This document shows positions 8,832 to 17,349 of a DNA stretch of 64,000 bases, piece after piece. A model generated the notes under the pieces. The model had not been told where the DNA came from and did not search any database. It saw nothing but the letters and a program-made list of their open reading frames with translations. Position 1 is the stretch's first letter; every line of letters starts with the position of its first letter. A program made the translations under genes and the position numbers. Source of the stretch: Echinicola rosea (GTDB taxonomy: Bacteria > Bacteroidota > Bacteroidia > Cytophagales > Cyclobacteriaceae); the NCBI RefSeq assembly GCF_005281475.1, contig NZ_CP040106.1, forward strand, positions 563,501-627,500, written 5' to 3'.

Positions 8832-9143
8832 ATGGTTAAATTAGCTGTTATGGTTGCTGCCGGTTTCTTTGGATTTGAATCGATTGAAGCGTTTGGGCAG
8901 GATAAAGAACGAAAAGAACTCAAAGGCCCAAAAGCAAAAAACTACAAGCCTTGGAAAGATCAAGCCAGAAAAGGCACGCTTGTAGTGGACATCAATGGTG
9001 AACTGACCAAAGGCCCCAAGGCAAAAAACCAAAAGTTATGGGAAAGGGATACGGAGAAAGTAGAGCTCAATACCGACCTCCAGCCGATCTCCAGACCTAA
9101 AGGACCAAAAGCAAAAAATCAAAAGCCCTGGGAGAATAATTAA
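8832..9143 (+). CDS. Small exported protein with three KGPKAKN repeats
   Basis: I do not recognise a named family. The 103-residue protein has a hydrophobic start (residues 1-21, likely a signal peptide cut near EAFGQ). A strongly basic mature part follows, with three copies of KGPKAKN[Y/Q]K[P/L]W at residues 31-41, 60-70 and 90-100, spaced 29-30 residues. The linkers are charged and variable. The regular spacing, conserved tryptophan and lysines suggest a binding module repeated three times. It is monocistronic, with a terminator directly after it. An in-frame stop at 8805 and no other ATG fix the start at 8832. Confidence 0.75.
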   Translation: MVKLAVMVAAGFFGFESIEAFGQDKERKELKGPKAKNYKPWKDQARKGTLVVDINGELTKGPKAKNQKLWERDTEKVELNTDLQPISRPKGPKAKNQKPWENN

Positions 9144-9166
9144 GGGCAAATAGTTTTTCAGAAATT

Positions 9167-9198
9167 AAAAGGCTACCGATCTGGTAGCCTTTCTTATT
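9167..9198 (+). terminator. Rho-independent terminator after the KGPKAKN gene
   Basis: A 10-bp stem AAAGGCTACC / GGTAGCCTTT with a GATCT loop is followed by CTTATTTT. Confidence 0.85.
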
Positions 9199-9286
9199 TT
9201 AGGCACTTTATGGATTATAGGCAATTCACCATGGGCTTCACCCATGGCCACACATATATCGCCCCTCTGGCAGGGAAATCGCTTTT

Positions 9287-9464
9287 AAACCCTTTTTATG
9301 CATTAGGAATCGTAATGAGAGCTGAAACTACAAGAAAATCAGGCTGTTTGGAGATTGAATCATCCGCCGCGGCGGATGGTGAGATCGAAAACAGCAGCGA
9401 AGCGATTGATTTTGTCCGCCGCGGCGGATCAGCTCGTAATAGATAGGCTAATGCATAAAGCGGG
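9287..9464 (+). repeat. Nested-palindrome repeat family R1, copy 1
   Basis: This element of about 178 bp has inverted ends: AAACCC then TTATGCATTAGG on the left, GGCTAATGCATAA then CGGG on the right. Inside are two copies of the perfect palindrome CCGCCGCGGCGG in different contexts. It is homologous to 14853-15024 and 18342-18541. Short open frames across it are products of the repeat and not genes. Confidence 0.85.
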
Positions 9465-9576
9465 CAGTGTCGTTTAGGTAAGAAGATTTTCCAATACGGA
9501 TCGTTCATTGAGAAAATTATGGTTTTAATCCATCGTCTTTTTTTACATGTATAAAATGGATCCGCCTTGCAGCTAT

Positions 9577-9790
9577 TGGGCGTTAAGAAATTAAAAAGCG
9601 GGTAGGCAAGAAGACAGGCTTGTTTGACGAAATACTAGCCAAAAAGAATATTGGCAGCTAGAAAAGGAGGAGTTTGCCTGCATGAGGGGAGGTTTTAATT
9701 TTAGGCCAATAGCTGCACACCTGTGCGCCGTGGCGTAGCGGCGGGGTTTTTTGGTTACTTTTTTGACCTGAAGCAAAAAAGTAACAAAGG
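9577..9790. repeat. Repeat-like intergenic element ending in a strong inverted repeat
   Basis: The 3' part contains a perfect 12-bp inverted repeat, GTTACTTTTTTG (9754-9765) and CAAAAAAGTAAC (9774-9785), with an 8-nt loop. From memory, the flanking GGGGTTTTTTGGTTAC... text resembles a sequence scattered through Bacteroidota genomes. No second copy was found in this window, so its repeat status rests on that recollection. Confidence 0.5.
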
Positions 9791-9920
9791 TAATGAGGTG
9801 AAGACCATCTTGGAATTTAGCAGAAAAACAATAGAACCAATATTTCCAAATTCACACTAATTAAACGACATTGATAATGCGGGTTAAACTATTAACCTGA
9901 GCTCGACTTAATTTTAGTAT

Positions 9921-10143
9921 AAAAAGCGTCATCGCAAACCCTTTTAAGGAGGATGTGGGTTGGAAAAGGGTGTGGCAATCCCGAATTACTGAGACTGCCA
10001 CGGCTTCCACCCCTCATATCTCCCTCTAAGCCTGGCAGTGACGATTTTATAATCGAACTGAGGTTATTAGTAAAGAGATGTAAGCCTGAGCGGAGTCGAA
10101 GGCTATACGTTGGACCTCGACTCCGCTCGGTCTGACGCTTTTT
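9921..10143. repeat. Composite palindromic element (GTCATCGC type)
   Basis: Outer arms AAAAAGCGTCA (9921-9931) and TGACGCTTTTT (10133-10143) are perfect inverted repeats 223 bp apart. Inside is a GTGGCAATC / GACTGCCAC hairpin. A second hairpin is formed by CTGAGCGGAGTCGA (about 10086-10099) and CCTCGACTCCGCTCGG (10115-10130). Both inner motifs resemble short palindromes that recur in Bacteroidota genomes, by recollection. Confidence 0.6.
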
Positions 10144-10187
10144 GCCAGAATTAAATAACTTCATGGGGTAAAAGCGATTTCCTTGGC

Positions 10188-10280
10188 CCCTCTGGGGCTA
10201 GCGTTAGAGTGTAATCTTTCAATGCAGGCCCAACATGCACTTGGTGCCTTTGGGATTTTGTGGCATTTTGAGGTGGTATT
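10188..10280 (-). repeat. Dispersed repeat family R2, copy 2 (right part, inverted)
   Basis: Read in reverse, this stretch matches 59408-59459. The shared core GTGTAATCTTTCAATGCAGG is identical, flanked by GGGCTAGC and by AACATGCACTT on the other side. The adjacent TTGGTGCCTTTG matches, inverted, the copy at 717-810. The open frame that covers it (10183-10581) is not believable as a gene. The remainder of 10281-10425 holds nothing recognisable. Confidence 0.7.
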
Positions 10281-10425
10281 TGATGTTATGAAACCAAAGA
10301 AGCGGGCTGGAAAAGACGCAGGTTTGCCTATCCAACTACTAGACAGACATGACGTGAATCAGCCAAAAAGCTGGTTTGCTGCTCAAATGGTTAAACTGAC
10401 TACCTTTAGGGCTACTAAGCTTTTA

Positions 10426-11160
10426 TTATCCACTAAACGTATTTCCAAGGTGTTGGTCCTGTGCCTTTACCTTTTCAAAATCCAAATATTGCTCCCAGAA
10501 TGCTTCTTCAGGAAGTGCAGCTCTCAGATAGAGTTTCTCTTTCTTTACAGGATGGACGAAAATCAAGTGAAATGCATGTAAGTTGATACTTGCATCTGGA
10601 TTGGGCTTGGAGAAACCATAACGCAGATCGCCACGGATAGGACAGCCCATCGCTGCCAACTGCACCCTGATCTGGTGTGGACGACCGGTCTTGGGGCGCA
10701 CCTCCACCAACCAGTGGTCATTCAACTTGCCAAGTCGCTTGTAATCCAGCTCGGCACGTTTGGAACCCTCCGCTTCTTTATCATAAGCAGTGGTCACATT
10801 TCGGTTTTCATCTTTTTTAAGGTAATGGGTCAGCTTACCGATTTCCTCTTTCGGACGCTTTTTCACAATGGCCCAATACACCTTGTGAACCTCCCGTTTT
10901 TTAAAAAGCACCATCATTCGCTCCAGTGCCTTGGACGTACGGGCAAAAACCACCAACCCGCTGACTGGCCGGTCTATTCGGTGGACTGGATGTAGAAACA
11001 CTGCCCCAGGCTTGTCGTATTTTTTGGCAACATACTCCTTACAGTAATCTGTCAACGTTTTATCCCCTGTATGGTCACCTTGGACGAGGACTCCGGCATG
11101 TTTATTTACCACCAAAAGGTGATTATCTTCATATACTACTGTGAACGGTTGCTTTGCCAT
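10426..11160 (-). CDS. RluA-family RNA pseudouridine synthase
   Basis: This enzyme isomerises specific uridines in rRNA or tRNA to pseudouridine. The 244-residue protein lacks an S4 domain and starts directly with the catalytic fold (VYEDNHLLVVNKHAGVLVQ). The catalytic Asp lies in HPVHRIDRPVSGLVVFART. Other conserved blocks are VYWAIVKKRP, VEVRPKTGRPHQIRVQLA and LRYG. The lack of S4 and the short length resemble TruC-like or other stand-alone members; the exact target cannot be told. ATG at 11160. It sits 86 bp downstream of the prfC stop codon on the same strand. Confidence 0.92.
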   Translation of the reverse strand: MAKQPFTVVYEDNHLLVVNKHAGVLVQGDHTGDKTLTDYCKEYVAKKYDKPGAVFLHPVHRIDRPVSGLVVFARTSKALERMMVLFKKREVHKVYWAIVKKRPKEEIGKLTHYLKKDENRNVTTAYDKEAEGSKRAELDYKRLGKLNDHWLVEVRPKTGRPHQIRVQLAAMGCPIRGDLRYGFSKPNPDASINLHAFHLIFVHPVKKEKLYLRAALPEEAFWEQYLDFEKVKAQDQHLGNTFSG

Positions 11161-11246
11161 ATGTTGAGAAGTTAGATTTTAGATTTGAGATGCCAGACGA
11201 CTTCCGGGTTATTTTATCAGCAATTCCAGTGACAAACCGGCTTTTT

Positions 11247-12827
11247 TTAGAATTCTGATGTAAAGTGGAATTCGATATCAGGATAATTGTCCTGGACCAT
11301 CTGAAGCCAAGCCCTGGACTCTGCCATAAACACCAGTTTACCATCTTTATCATAAGCAATGTGCCGGTTCTTTGACCGCACAAACTCATCCAGCTGCTTC
11401 TTGTCCTTGCTACTGATCCAGCATGCCTTATAAAGGTTCATGGGAGCAAATTCTACCGTGGCATTATATTCATTCTTTAACCGGAATTGGATCACTTCAA
11501 ACTGAAGTTGTCCCACAGTCCCGATAACCTTGCGCGATCCCATATCAAAGGTAAACAGCTGGGCTACTCCCTCTTCCATTAATTGCTTCAGACCCTTTTC
11601 GAGCTGCTTGGTTTTCATCGCATCCTTATTGATCACCTCCCTAAAAATCTCAGGTGAAAAACTAGGGATGCCCCTAAAGGTCAAGCGCTCCCCATCGGAA
11701 AGTGAATCACCGATCTTCAGGTTGCCGGTATCATATAAGCCCACGATATCACCGGGAAAGGCCTCTTCGATAATTTCCTTATCCTGCGCCATAAAAGAAG
11801 TCACATTGGAAAACCGGAGTGGCTTCGGTGCCCGCATGCTCTTGTAGGGTTTGTTTCGTTCAAATTTCCCTGAACAGATCCTCAAAAACGCAATCCTGTT
11901 ACGGTGGTTAGGATCCATGTTTGCGTGGATTTTAAAGACAAAACCACTGAACTTATCCTCATCTGGACTCACCTCACGCTCGTCGGCATGTCGGCTCTTA
12001 GGCGAGGGAGCGATGTCAATAAAAGTATCCAACATCTCCTGAACACCAAAATTATTTACCGCCGAACCAAAGAACACCGGAGCAATCTCCCCATTCAGGT
12101 AAGCATTTTTATCAAATTCAGGATAGACACCTTCTATTAATTCCACATCTTCCCGAAGCTGGCTGGCATTATTATCGCCCACCAAGTCTTCCAACTTCGC
12201 ATCCGACAGGTCTTCAATAGCCATGATATCGTCAGAAAGCTTACGCTGGGAAGGACGGAAAAGGTTAAGTGATCTATTGTAAAGGTTATAGACTCCTTTA
12301 AACGTTTTCCCCATGGAGATCGGCCATGAGAGTGGCCTTACCTTGATATTGAGCTTATCCTCCACTTCATCCAAAAGATCATAGGGATCACGGCCTTCAC
12401 GGTCGAGTTTGTTGATAAAACAGATCACCGGTGTCTTCCGCATCCGACAGACCTCCATCAGCTTTTCGGTTTGGATCTCCACGCCCTTGACACAGTCGAT
12501 CACCATGATCACACTGTCCACGGCAGTCAACGTACGGTAAGTATCTTCTGCAAAGTCTTGGTGCCCAGGTGTATCGAGCAGATTGATTTTGGTGCCTTTG
12601 TATTCAAATCCCATCACGGAGGTGGCTACCGAGATACCCCGTTGTTTCTCGATTTCCATCCAGTCGGATTTGGCATGGGTATCGATCTTATTGGATTTTA
12701 CTGCCCCAGCGGTTTTGATCGCACCACCAAAAAGCAACAGCTTTTCTGTCAACGTCGTCTTTCCTGCATCAGGGTGGGAAATGATTCCAAATGTTTTTCT
12801 TCTCTGAATCTCCTTGGTCAAACTCAT
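11247..12827 (-). CDS. prfC: Peptide chain release factor 3
   Basis: RF3 is the translational GTPase that recycles RF1/RF2 after peptide release. From the ATG at 12827 ([20 protein letters not shown]) it has 526 residues, as in E. coli (529). Motifs are the P-loop [21 protein letters not shown] (G3) and [10 protein letters not shown] (G4). An EF-G-like domain II follows, and the RF3 C-terminal domain contains [14 protein letters not shown] longer frame from 12860 exists but would begin about at the transcription start predicted from the -7 box at 12865-12858, so the shorter start is preferred. Confidence 0.96.
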   Translation of the reverse strand: MSLTKEIQRRKTFGIISHPDAGKTTLTEKLLLFGGAIKTAGAVKSNKIDTHAKSDWMEIEKQRGISVATSVMGFEYKGTKINLLDTPGHQDFAEDTYRTLTAVDSVIMVIDCVKGVEIQTEKLMEVCRMRKTPVICFINKLDREGRDPYDLLDEVEDKLNIKVRPLSWPISMGKTFKGVYNLYNRSLNLFRPSQRKLSDDIMAIEDLSDAKLEDLVGDNNASQLREDVELIEGVYPEFDKNAYLNGEIAPVFFGSAVNNFGVQEMLDTFIDIAPSPKSRHADEREVSPDEDKFSGFVFKIHANMDPNHRNRIAFLRICSGKFERNKPYKSMRAPKPLRFSNVTSFMAQDKEIIEEAFPGDIVGLYDTGNLKIGDSLSDGERLTFRGIPSFSPEIFREVINKDAMKTKQLEKGLKQLMEEGVAQLFTFDMGSRKVIGTVGQLQFEVIQFRLKNEYNATVEFAPMNLYKACWISSKDKKQLDEFVRSKNRHIAYDKDGKLVFMAESRAWLQMVQDNYPDIEFHFTSEF

Positions 12828-12857
12828 CTTTCTTCTGGCTCCTTTATTAGCAAGACG

Positions 12858-12865
12858 CAAAGGTA
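12858..12865 (-). promoter_or_regulatory. -7 box (TACCTTTG) of prfC
   Basis: On the minus strand TACCTTTG reads from 12865 to 12858. The expected start of transcription is near 12851, 24 nt before the preferred prfC ATG at 12827. Confidence 0.6.
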
Positions 12866-12940
12866 GTCGATTATATCGAAAGATGATAATTTAGCGAGCA
12901 CTCCTCACATTATCCTTTGCGGTCCTTTAGCAACGGCCAA

Positions 12941-14179
12941 TCAGTCTAAAAATGGGTCACGATCCACTTTAAACTCCGAAGAGCTCTCATTAGCTCCCCG
13001 AAGGACTATCCTAAAGGTCGTCCCTTTTCCTGGCTCAGATTGATGAACAAAAATTCTTCCACGGTGATAACCTTCTATAATCCGCTTGGCAAGTGTCAGC
13101 CCCAGCCCCCAGCCACGTTGCCGGGTGGTAAAACCTGGATTAAAAACTCGCTTAAACATGCTCTTGTCCATACCTTTTCCGGTATCGGTTATATCCACAT
13201 GGACAAATTGCTCGCTTTCCTTAACAATATTAATATTGATCTGACCCTGACCCTTCATCGCGTCCACGGCATTTTTGCAGATATTTTCCACCACCCACTC
13301 AAAAAGCGATCGGTTCATCATCGCGTCCACATCCTCAGCATCACTGCTTAGGTCAATGCTCACTTTGCTGGAAACCCTTGGCCTCAGGTAACTCACTGCC
13401 TCCTCGATGACGGAATAGACATTTTCCTGTTTGATTACCGGAGCACTGCCGATATTGCTAAACCGCTCTGTAACCATCCGCAGCTTTGACACATCTTTGT
13501 CCAGCTCCACGATGACTTCCTTGTTTTCGTCCCAGACCGGAGAATTTTTCAAATAATCGATCCAAGCCATCAGGGAAGCTATTGGCGTACCTAACTGATG
13601 GGCAGTCTCCTTGGTAAGCCCTGCCCATACTCGATTTTGCTCCGCGATCTTTGACTGGTTAAACACCGCAAATGCCAACACACCAAATACCAAAATCACC
13701 GAAAGCTGCACATAGGGATAATACTTTAGCCGTGTCAGCAATTCTGAATTTGTATAATACAGGTACTGGTTGTCCAATATCTGAATAGGCTCATAGTCCA
13801 TCTTCATCCGCAGCACCTCTGACCGGAGCTTCTCCTCGATATCAGCTTCTGTAGCATTCTTCTTGAAGGTAATATTTCTGTACTGCTCAGAGGGATTGCC
13901 AAAAGCATCTGCCACGATCACCGGGATGTTATGGTTCTCCTGAATAATGCCTTGGTGGATAAAAGTAAGGTTATCGGAATTGTTTGCCACATACTCCATG
14001 GCATTGGCATAGAGTGTAATCTGCTTTTTTTCCCGCTCCTTAAGCTCACTGACCAAGGTATTGGTATAATAGATCGAACCAATACTAATGATCAAAGAGG
14101 CAATAAAGATAATCCATTTAACCTTGCCCCTATTTTGATATAAATCCAGCGTGGCCAGATCTTGAAATTTATTCCTCAT
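12941..14179 (-). CDS. Membrane sensor histidine kinase (orphan)
   Basis: The 412-residue protein has a cytoplasmic N-terminus and a first membrane helix at about 22-40. A periplasmic sensor of about 110 residues follows, then a second helix near 158-178 (LSVILVFGVLAFAVF). The dimerisation box is unusual: GLTKETAHQLGTPIASLMAW, with the phospho-acceptor His in ETAHQLGTP. The ATPase domain shows NICKNAVDAM (N box), DTGKGMD (G1) and RGWGLGLTLAKRI (G2). No HAMP domain and no response regulator gene adjoin it, so its partner is unknown. The HQLGTPI-type H box is common in Bacteroidota. Confidence 0.92.
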   Translation of the reverse strand: MRNKFQDLATLDLYQNRGKVKWIIFIASLIISIGSIYYTNTLVSELKEREKKQITLYANAMEYVANNSDNLTFIHQGIIQENHNIPVIVADAFGNPSEQYRNITFKKNATEADIEEKLRSEVLRMKMDYEPIQILDNQYLYYTNSELLTRLKYYPYVQLSVILVFGVLAFAVFNQSKIAEQNRVWAGLTKETAHQLGTPIASLMAWIDYLKNSPVWDENKEVIVELDKDVSKLRMVTERFSNIGSAPVIKQENVYSVIEEAVSYLRPRVSSKVSIDLSSDAEDVDAMMNRSLFEWVVENICKNAVDAMKGQGQININIVKESEQFVHVDITDTGKGMDKSMFKRVFNPGFTTRQRGWGLGLTLAKRIIEGYHRGRIFVHQSEPGKGTTFRIVLRGANESSSEFKVDRDPFLD

Positions 14180-14337
14180 TAATTTATGTCACTGTTCCAA
14201 TTAGTGGTAGTCTCTCCTACTATAACTGTCTAGGCTACATAGATATTATCTATTGCGAATAGTAATTATCAGTTTGACTGCCTTCCAAGATACCCGTAAA
14301 TTCGAATAATTATTCAAATAAACAAAACATCTATACA

Positions 14338-14808
14338 ATGGCAACTAACGAAATTGGATTAAAAGTAAAAGATAGCAAAGTCCTATCCGCCAAACTCAAT
14401 AAACTGCTGGCAAACTACGAAATCTATTACCAAAACCTCAGGAACTTTCACTGGAATGTCTCCGGCCCTAACTTCTTTGAGCTTCACGCCAAATTCGAAG
14501 AATTGTACAATGCAGCAAATGAAGCCATAGACGAAACGGCCGAAAGGATCCTGACCTTGGGCGAAAGACCTTTGAGTTCATTCGCAGAATATATCGAAGA
14601 AGCGGCCATCAAGGAGGCCAAAAATGTAGCAGATCCTAAAAGCATGGTGGAAAATGTCAGGGACAACCTCAACACACTCCTAAGCCTAGAAAGGGAAACA
14701 TTAGAAATCGCCAGTTCACAAGGAGATGAAGGCACCGTCACCCTGATGAGTGACTACATCACATCAAAGGAAAAAGTGGTTTGGATGCTTTCTGCTTATC
14801 TCAAATAA
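14338..14808 (+). CDS. dps: Dps-family DNA-protecting ferritin-like protein
   Basis: Dps forms a 12-mer that oxidises and stores iron, using H2O2, and shields DNA. The 156-residue protein shows the ferroxidase segments NLRNFHWNVSGPNFFELH and AIDETAERI. The helical bundle continues to the C-terminus, with no basic C-terminal tail. Its short N-terminus (MATNEIGLKVKDSK) has a few lysines. It is a single-gene unit closed by a terminator. A copy of repeat R1 follows directly. Confidence 0.94.
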   Translation: MATNEIGLKVKDSKVLSAKLNKLLANYEIYYQNLRNFHWNVSGPNFFELHAKFEELYNAANEAIDETAERILTLGERPLSSFAEYIEEAAIKEAKNVADPKSMVENVRDNLNTLLSLERETLEIASSQGDEGTVTLMSDYITSKEKVVWMLSAYLK

Positions 14809-14848
14809 AAAAACAGAGGCTGCCGAATAATCGACAGCCTCTGTTTGT
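14809..14848 (+). terminator. Rho-independent terminator after dps
   Basis: A 12-bp stem AAACAGAGGCTG / CAGCCTCTGTTT with a 12-nt loop begins 2 bp after the dps stop codon. Confidence 0.85.
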
Positions 14849-14852
14849 ATTT

Positions 14853-15024
14853 AACCCGGATTATGCGTTGGGAATCGTAGTGAGAGCTGAAAGTGCAAGA
14901 AAATCAGTTAGTTTGGAGGCATTAGCGTAGCATCGCTACGGTTATGCCGAAAACTAAAGTGAAACGACTGATTTTGAAGCAGTTTCAGGTCGCAACAGAT
15001 AGGCTAATGCATATTCCGGGTTTA
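14853..15024 (+). repeat. Nested-palindrome repeat family R1, copy 2
   Basis: This 172-bp copy has ends AACCCGGATTATGC and TAATGCATATTCCGGGTTT. The flanks (GGAATCGTA, GAGAGCTGAAA, CAAGAAAATCAG, ACTGATTTTG, CAGATAGGCTAATGCAT) match copies 1 and 3. The inner CCGCCGCGGCGG palindromes are replaced by a different palindrome, GTAGCATCGCTAC, and by unrelated sequence. It sits between the dps terminator and the end of the convergent ABC permease gene. Confidence 0.85.
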
Positions 15025-15067
15025 ATGTTTGAAATTTCGGCCTACTTGTCTGGACACAGCATATACT

Positions 15068-16378
15068 TTAGTTGTTTTGTCTGATCCACTTCCAGAGCAT
15101 TTTGTAATTTACTTTGGTGCCATGAACCAAAATGCCAATACGGTAGATCTTTGCGGCAACCCAAGTGGTAAACAAGAACCCTATTATGAGCAGCACCATG
15201 GACACTGCCAAATCAAATAATGGAATCCCAAAACTCGCACGCCCCACCATCGAAATCGGCGAGGTAAATGGAATCACGGACAACCAAAAGCTCACATTGC
15301 TTTCTGGATCGTCAAGCACAAATATAAACAAACCAAAGTAACTCGCTATCAACGGGATGGTCACTGGAAACATAAACTGCTGGGCATCTCCAGGTGAATC
15401 TACTGCAGCACCAATAGCCGCAAAAAAAGCCCCGTACAGCAAATACCCCCCAAGAAAATAAAACAGAAATGTAAGCACCAACTCCACAAAGTCAATCCCT
15501 TGTATCACCTGAAACACTTGCATCATCTCACTGGATTGCATCATCGTCTGGGCAGCTTCGGGATTTGCCATTTCCAGCGCCTGCTGCTGAGGCATTTGCA
15601 TACCAAAATAACCCATCACCACTGCAGATACTGTAGAAATAAGCACTATCCATATCAGAAATTGGGTCAGTCCCACGGCTCCTATACCGATGATCTTGCC
15701 CAGCATTAGCTGAAAAGGCTTTATGGATGAGACAAGTATTTCGATAATCCTACTGGATTTTTCTTCGATGACCCCCTGCATGATTTGGGTTCCATAAACA
15801 AAAATGAACGTATAAATCAAAATCCCCAGAAAAAAACCCAAACCGTAATTCACCCCTGCATTGGCCACTTTTTCATTGCCTCCTTCCTCTAAGGTAATGG
15901 ACCTGATGGAAACCGGAGTTTTGATGTTTCTGATTACTTTTGGATCGATCCCAAGTTCATATAGCCTTATTTCTCCTATCCGATTGCTCAGCCTCTCCTC
16001 CAAGTCCCCCACCAAACCGACACTTGGCGTCTTTTTGGAATAGAAACGAATACCTTCAGGTGAATCCACCTCTACCTTTGGGATATACAAAAAACCGAAG
16101 CGATCACCATTTTGGACAAGCTGCTTGGCTTCTTCTTGTGGTAGAGAGGAATAGGAAAAAGCATATTCTCCATTGCTTTCTATAAAAAACCGGTCGCTTT
16201 CATCAACCACCTCTATGATCTTCAAAGCGTCTCCTCCTTCATCACTCAGCGAAATCCACAAAAACACGCCCAGTATCGCCGGGAAAATCAGTGGAGTTAT
16301 TAGCGTAGCAAGTAAAAACGATTTCTTTCTGACCCTGGCCAGGTACTCCCGCTTGATCACCAAAAAAACCTTGCTCAT
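15068..16378 (-). CDS. ABC-2 type exporter permease (NatB/YhaP-like)
   Basis: The 436-residue membrane protein has an N-terminal helix (about 22-44) and a large extracytoplasmic domain (about 45-180). Six or so C-terminal helices follow, starting at GLGFFLGILIYTFIFVYGTQIMQG. The segment GVIEEKSSRIIEILVSSIKP is the conserved coupling region of sodium-efflux-type ABC-2 permeases. Its ATG overlaps the stop codon of the ATPase gene (ATGA, 16375-16378), so the two are translationally coupled. The substrate is unknown; Na+ or small toxic compounds are the family's usual cargo. Confidence 0.9.
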   Translation of the reverse strand: MSKVFLVIKREYLARVRKKSFLLATLITPLIFPAILGVFLWISLSDEGGDALKIIEVVDESDRFFIESNGEYAFSYSSLPQEEAKQLVQNGDRFGFLYIPKVEVDSPEGIRFYSKKTPSVGLVGDLEERLSNRIGEIRLYELGIDPKVIRNIKTPVSIRSITLEEGGNEKVANAGVNYGLGFFLGILIYTFIFVYGTQIMQGVIEEKSSRIIEILVSSIKPFQLMLGKIIGIGAVGLTQFLIWIVLISTVSAVVMGYFGMQMPQQQALEMANPEAAQTMMQSSEMMQVFQVIQGIDFVELVLTFLFYFLGGYLLYGAFFAAIGAAVDSPGDAQQFMFPVTIPLIASYFGLFIFVLDDPESNVSFWLSVIPFTSPISMVGRASFGIPLFDLAVSMVLLIIGFLFTTWVAAKIYRIGILVHGTKVNYKMLWKWIRQNN

Positions 16379-17274
16379 TGTTCGTTATCTTTTACTTTTT
16401 GAATAAAAATTTCCTCAATCGTAGGAAGCCGTTCCTCGAAACCCACCACTTCTCCATACCCCATCATCTCCCGCAAGAGGTCATTTGGTGAGTCACTATC
16501 CAGCTTCACCTCAAAAGACGTTATTCCATACGCTAATTTACGGTTAAAGCACCTCTCCGGAAGAATGATGTCACTTCCCTGAAATTTCACCTTAAACACA
16601 TTGGATCGGGATTGCTCTTTTATCTGCGAAAGGGGGCCGTCCAGTACTTTATGGGATTTATTGATCATGGCAATATGGTCACATAACAGCTCCACAGACT
16701 CCATCCGGTGTGTGCTCAGCATCACAGTGGTGCCCTTTTCCTTCAGAGCCAACATCTCGTTTTTGATGACTTCCGCATTGACCGGGTCAAAACCCGAAAA
16801 AGGCTCATCCAGAATCAAAATCTCCGGATCGTGGATCACCGTGGCGATGAACTGCACTTTTTGGGCCATGCCCTTTGACAGGTCTTCTATCTTCTTTTCC
16901 GACCATGCTTGAATGTCCAGTTTCTTCAGCCAACCACTCACCTTTGTCTTTGCATCATACCCACTCAGCCCCTTTAACCGGGCAAAGTAAATCAGCTGGT
17001 CACCCACTTTCATTCTTTTGTAAAGACCGCGCTCTTCCGGGAGGTATCCGATACTCTTGATATGCTTGGGACTTAACGGCTCCCCTTTGAGGTAAACTGC
17101 GCCACTATCACCGTCAATAATTTGATTGATGATCCGGATCAAGGTCGTTTTTCCAGCACCGTTGGGCCCGAGCAGGCCAAAAACGCCTCCTTCAGGCACA
17201 GCCAAATCCACGTCAGTAAGAGCTGGCTGTTCGCCGTAGCGTTTATTTAATCCATCTATTTTAAGAATATCCAA
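16375..17274 (-). CDS. ABC transporter ATP-binding protein (NatA-like)
   Basis: The 299-residue ATPase drives the adjoining permease. Motifs are Walker A GLLGPNGAGKTTLIRI, the signature LSKGMAQKVQFIATV, Walker B PEILILDEPFSGFDPVN, and the switch histidine STHRMES. The last 90 residues form the extra C-terminal domain seen in NatA-type proteins (DUF4162-like). The only possible start near the conserved N-terminus is TTG at 17274 (MDILKIDGLNKRYGE). A stop codon lies two codons upstream and no ATG is available. Confidence 0.93.
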   Translation of the reverse strand: MDILKIDGLNKRYGEQPALTDVDLAVPEGGVFGLLGPNGAGKTTLIRIINQIIDGDSGAVYLKGEPLSPKHIKSIGYLPEERGLYKRMKVGDQLIYFARLKGLSGYDAKTKVSGWLKKLDIQAWSEKKIEDLSKGMAQKVQFIATVIHDPEILILDEPFSGFDPVNAEVIKNEMLALKEKGTTVMLSTHRMESVELLCDHIAMINKSHKVLDGPLSQIKEQSRSNVFKVKFQGSDIILPERCFNRKLAYGITSFEVKLDSDSPNDLLREMMGYGEVVGFEERLPTIEEIFIQKVKDNEQ

Positions 17275-17349
17275 GAATTACGTGATTTAAACCCATGAAA
17301 TTAACAACAACAAAAATAAGGGCTAATCCCTAATCACCAAGGTATTCTG

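Noticed and set aside
9210..9446. 78-codon plus-strand frame
   Set aside because: It lies almost wholly inside repeat R1 copy 1. The same peptide words arise from the copy at 18342-18541, so this is repeat DNA read as protein.
9951..10040. Possible riboswitch or small RNA in the composite palindrome
   Set aside because: The hairpins are explained by nested inverted repeats, and no downstream gene in the right orientation would be controlled.
10183..10581. 132-codon plus-strand frame
   Set aside because: It spans R2 copy 2 and runs antisense into the pseudouridine synthase gene, whose family motifs are clear.
12828..12860. Eleven-codon N-terminal extension of release factor 3
   Set aside because: It would begin about at or upstream of the transcription start predicted from the TACCTTTG box at 12865-12858 and is not part of the conserved family start.
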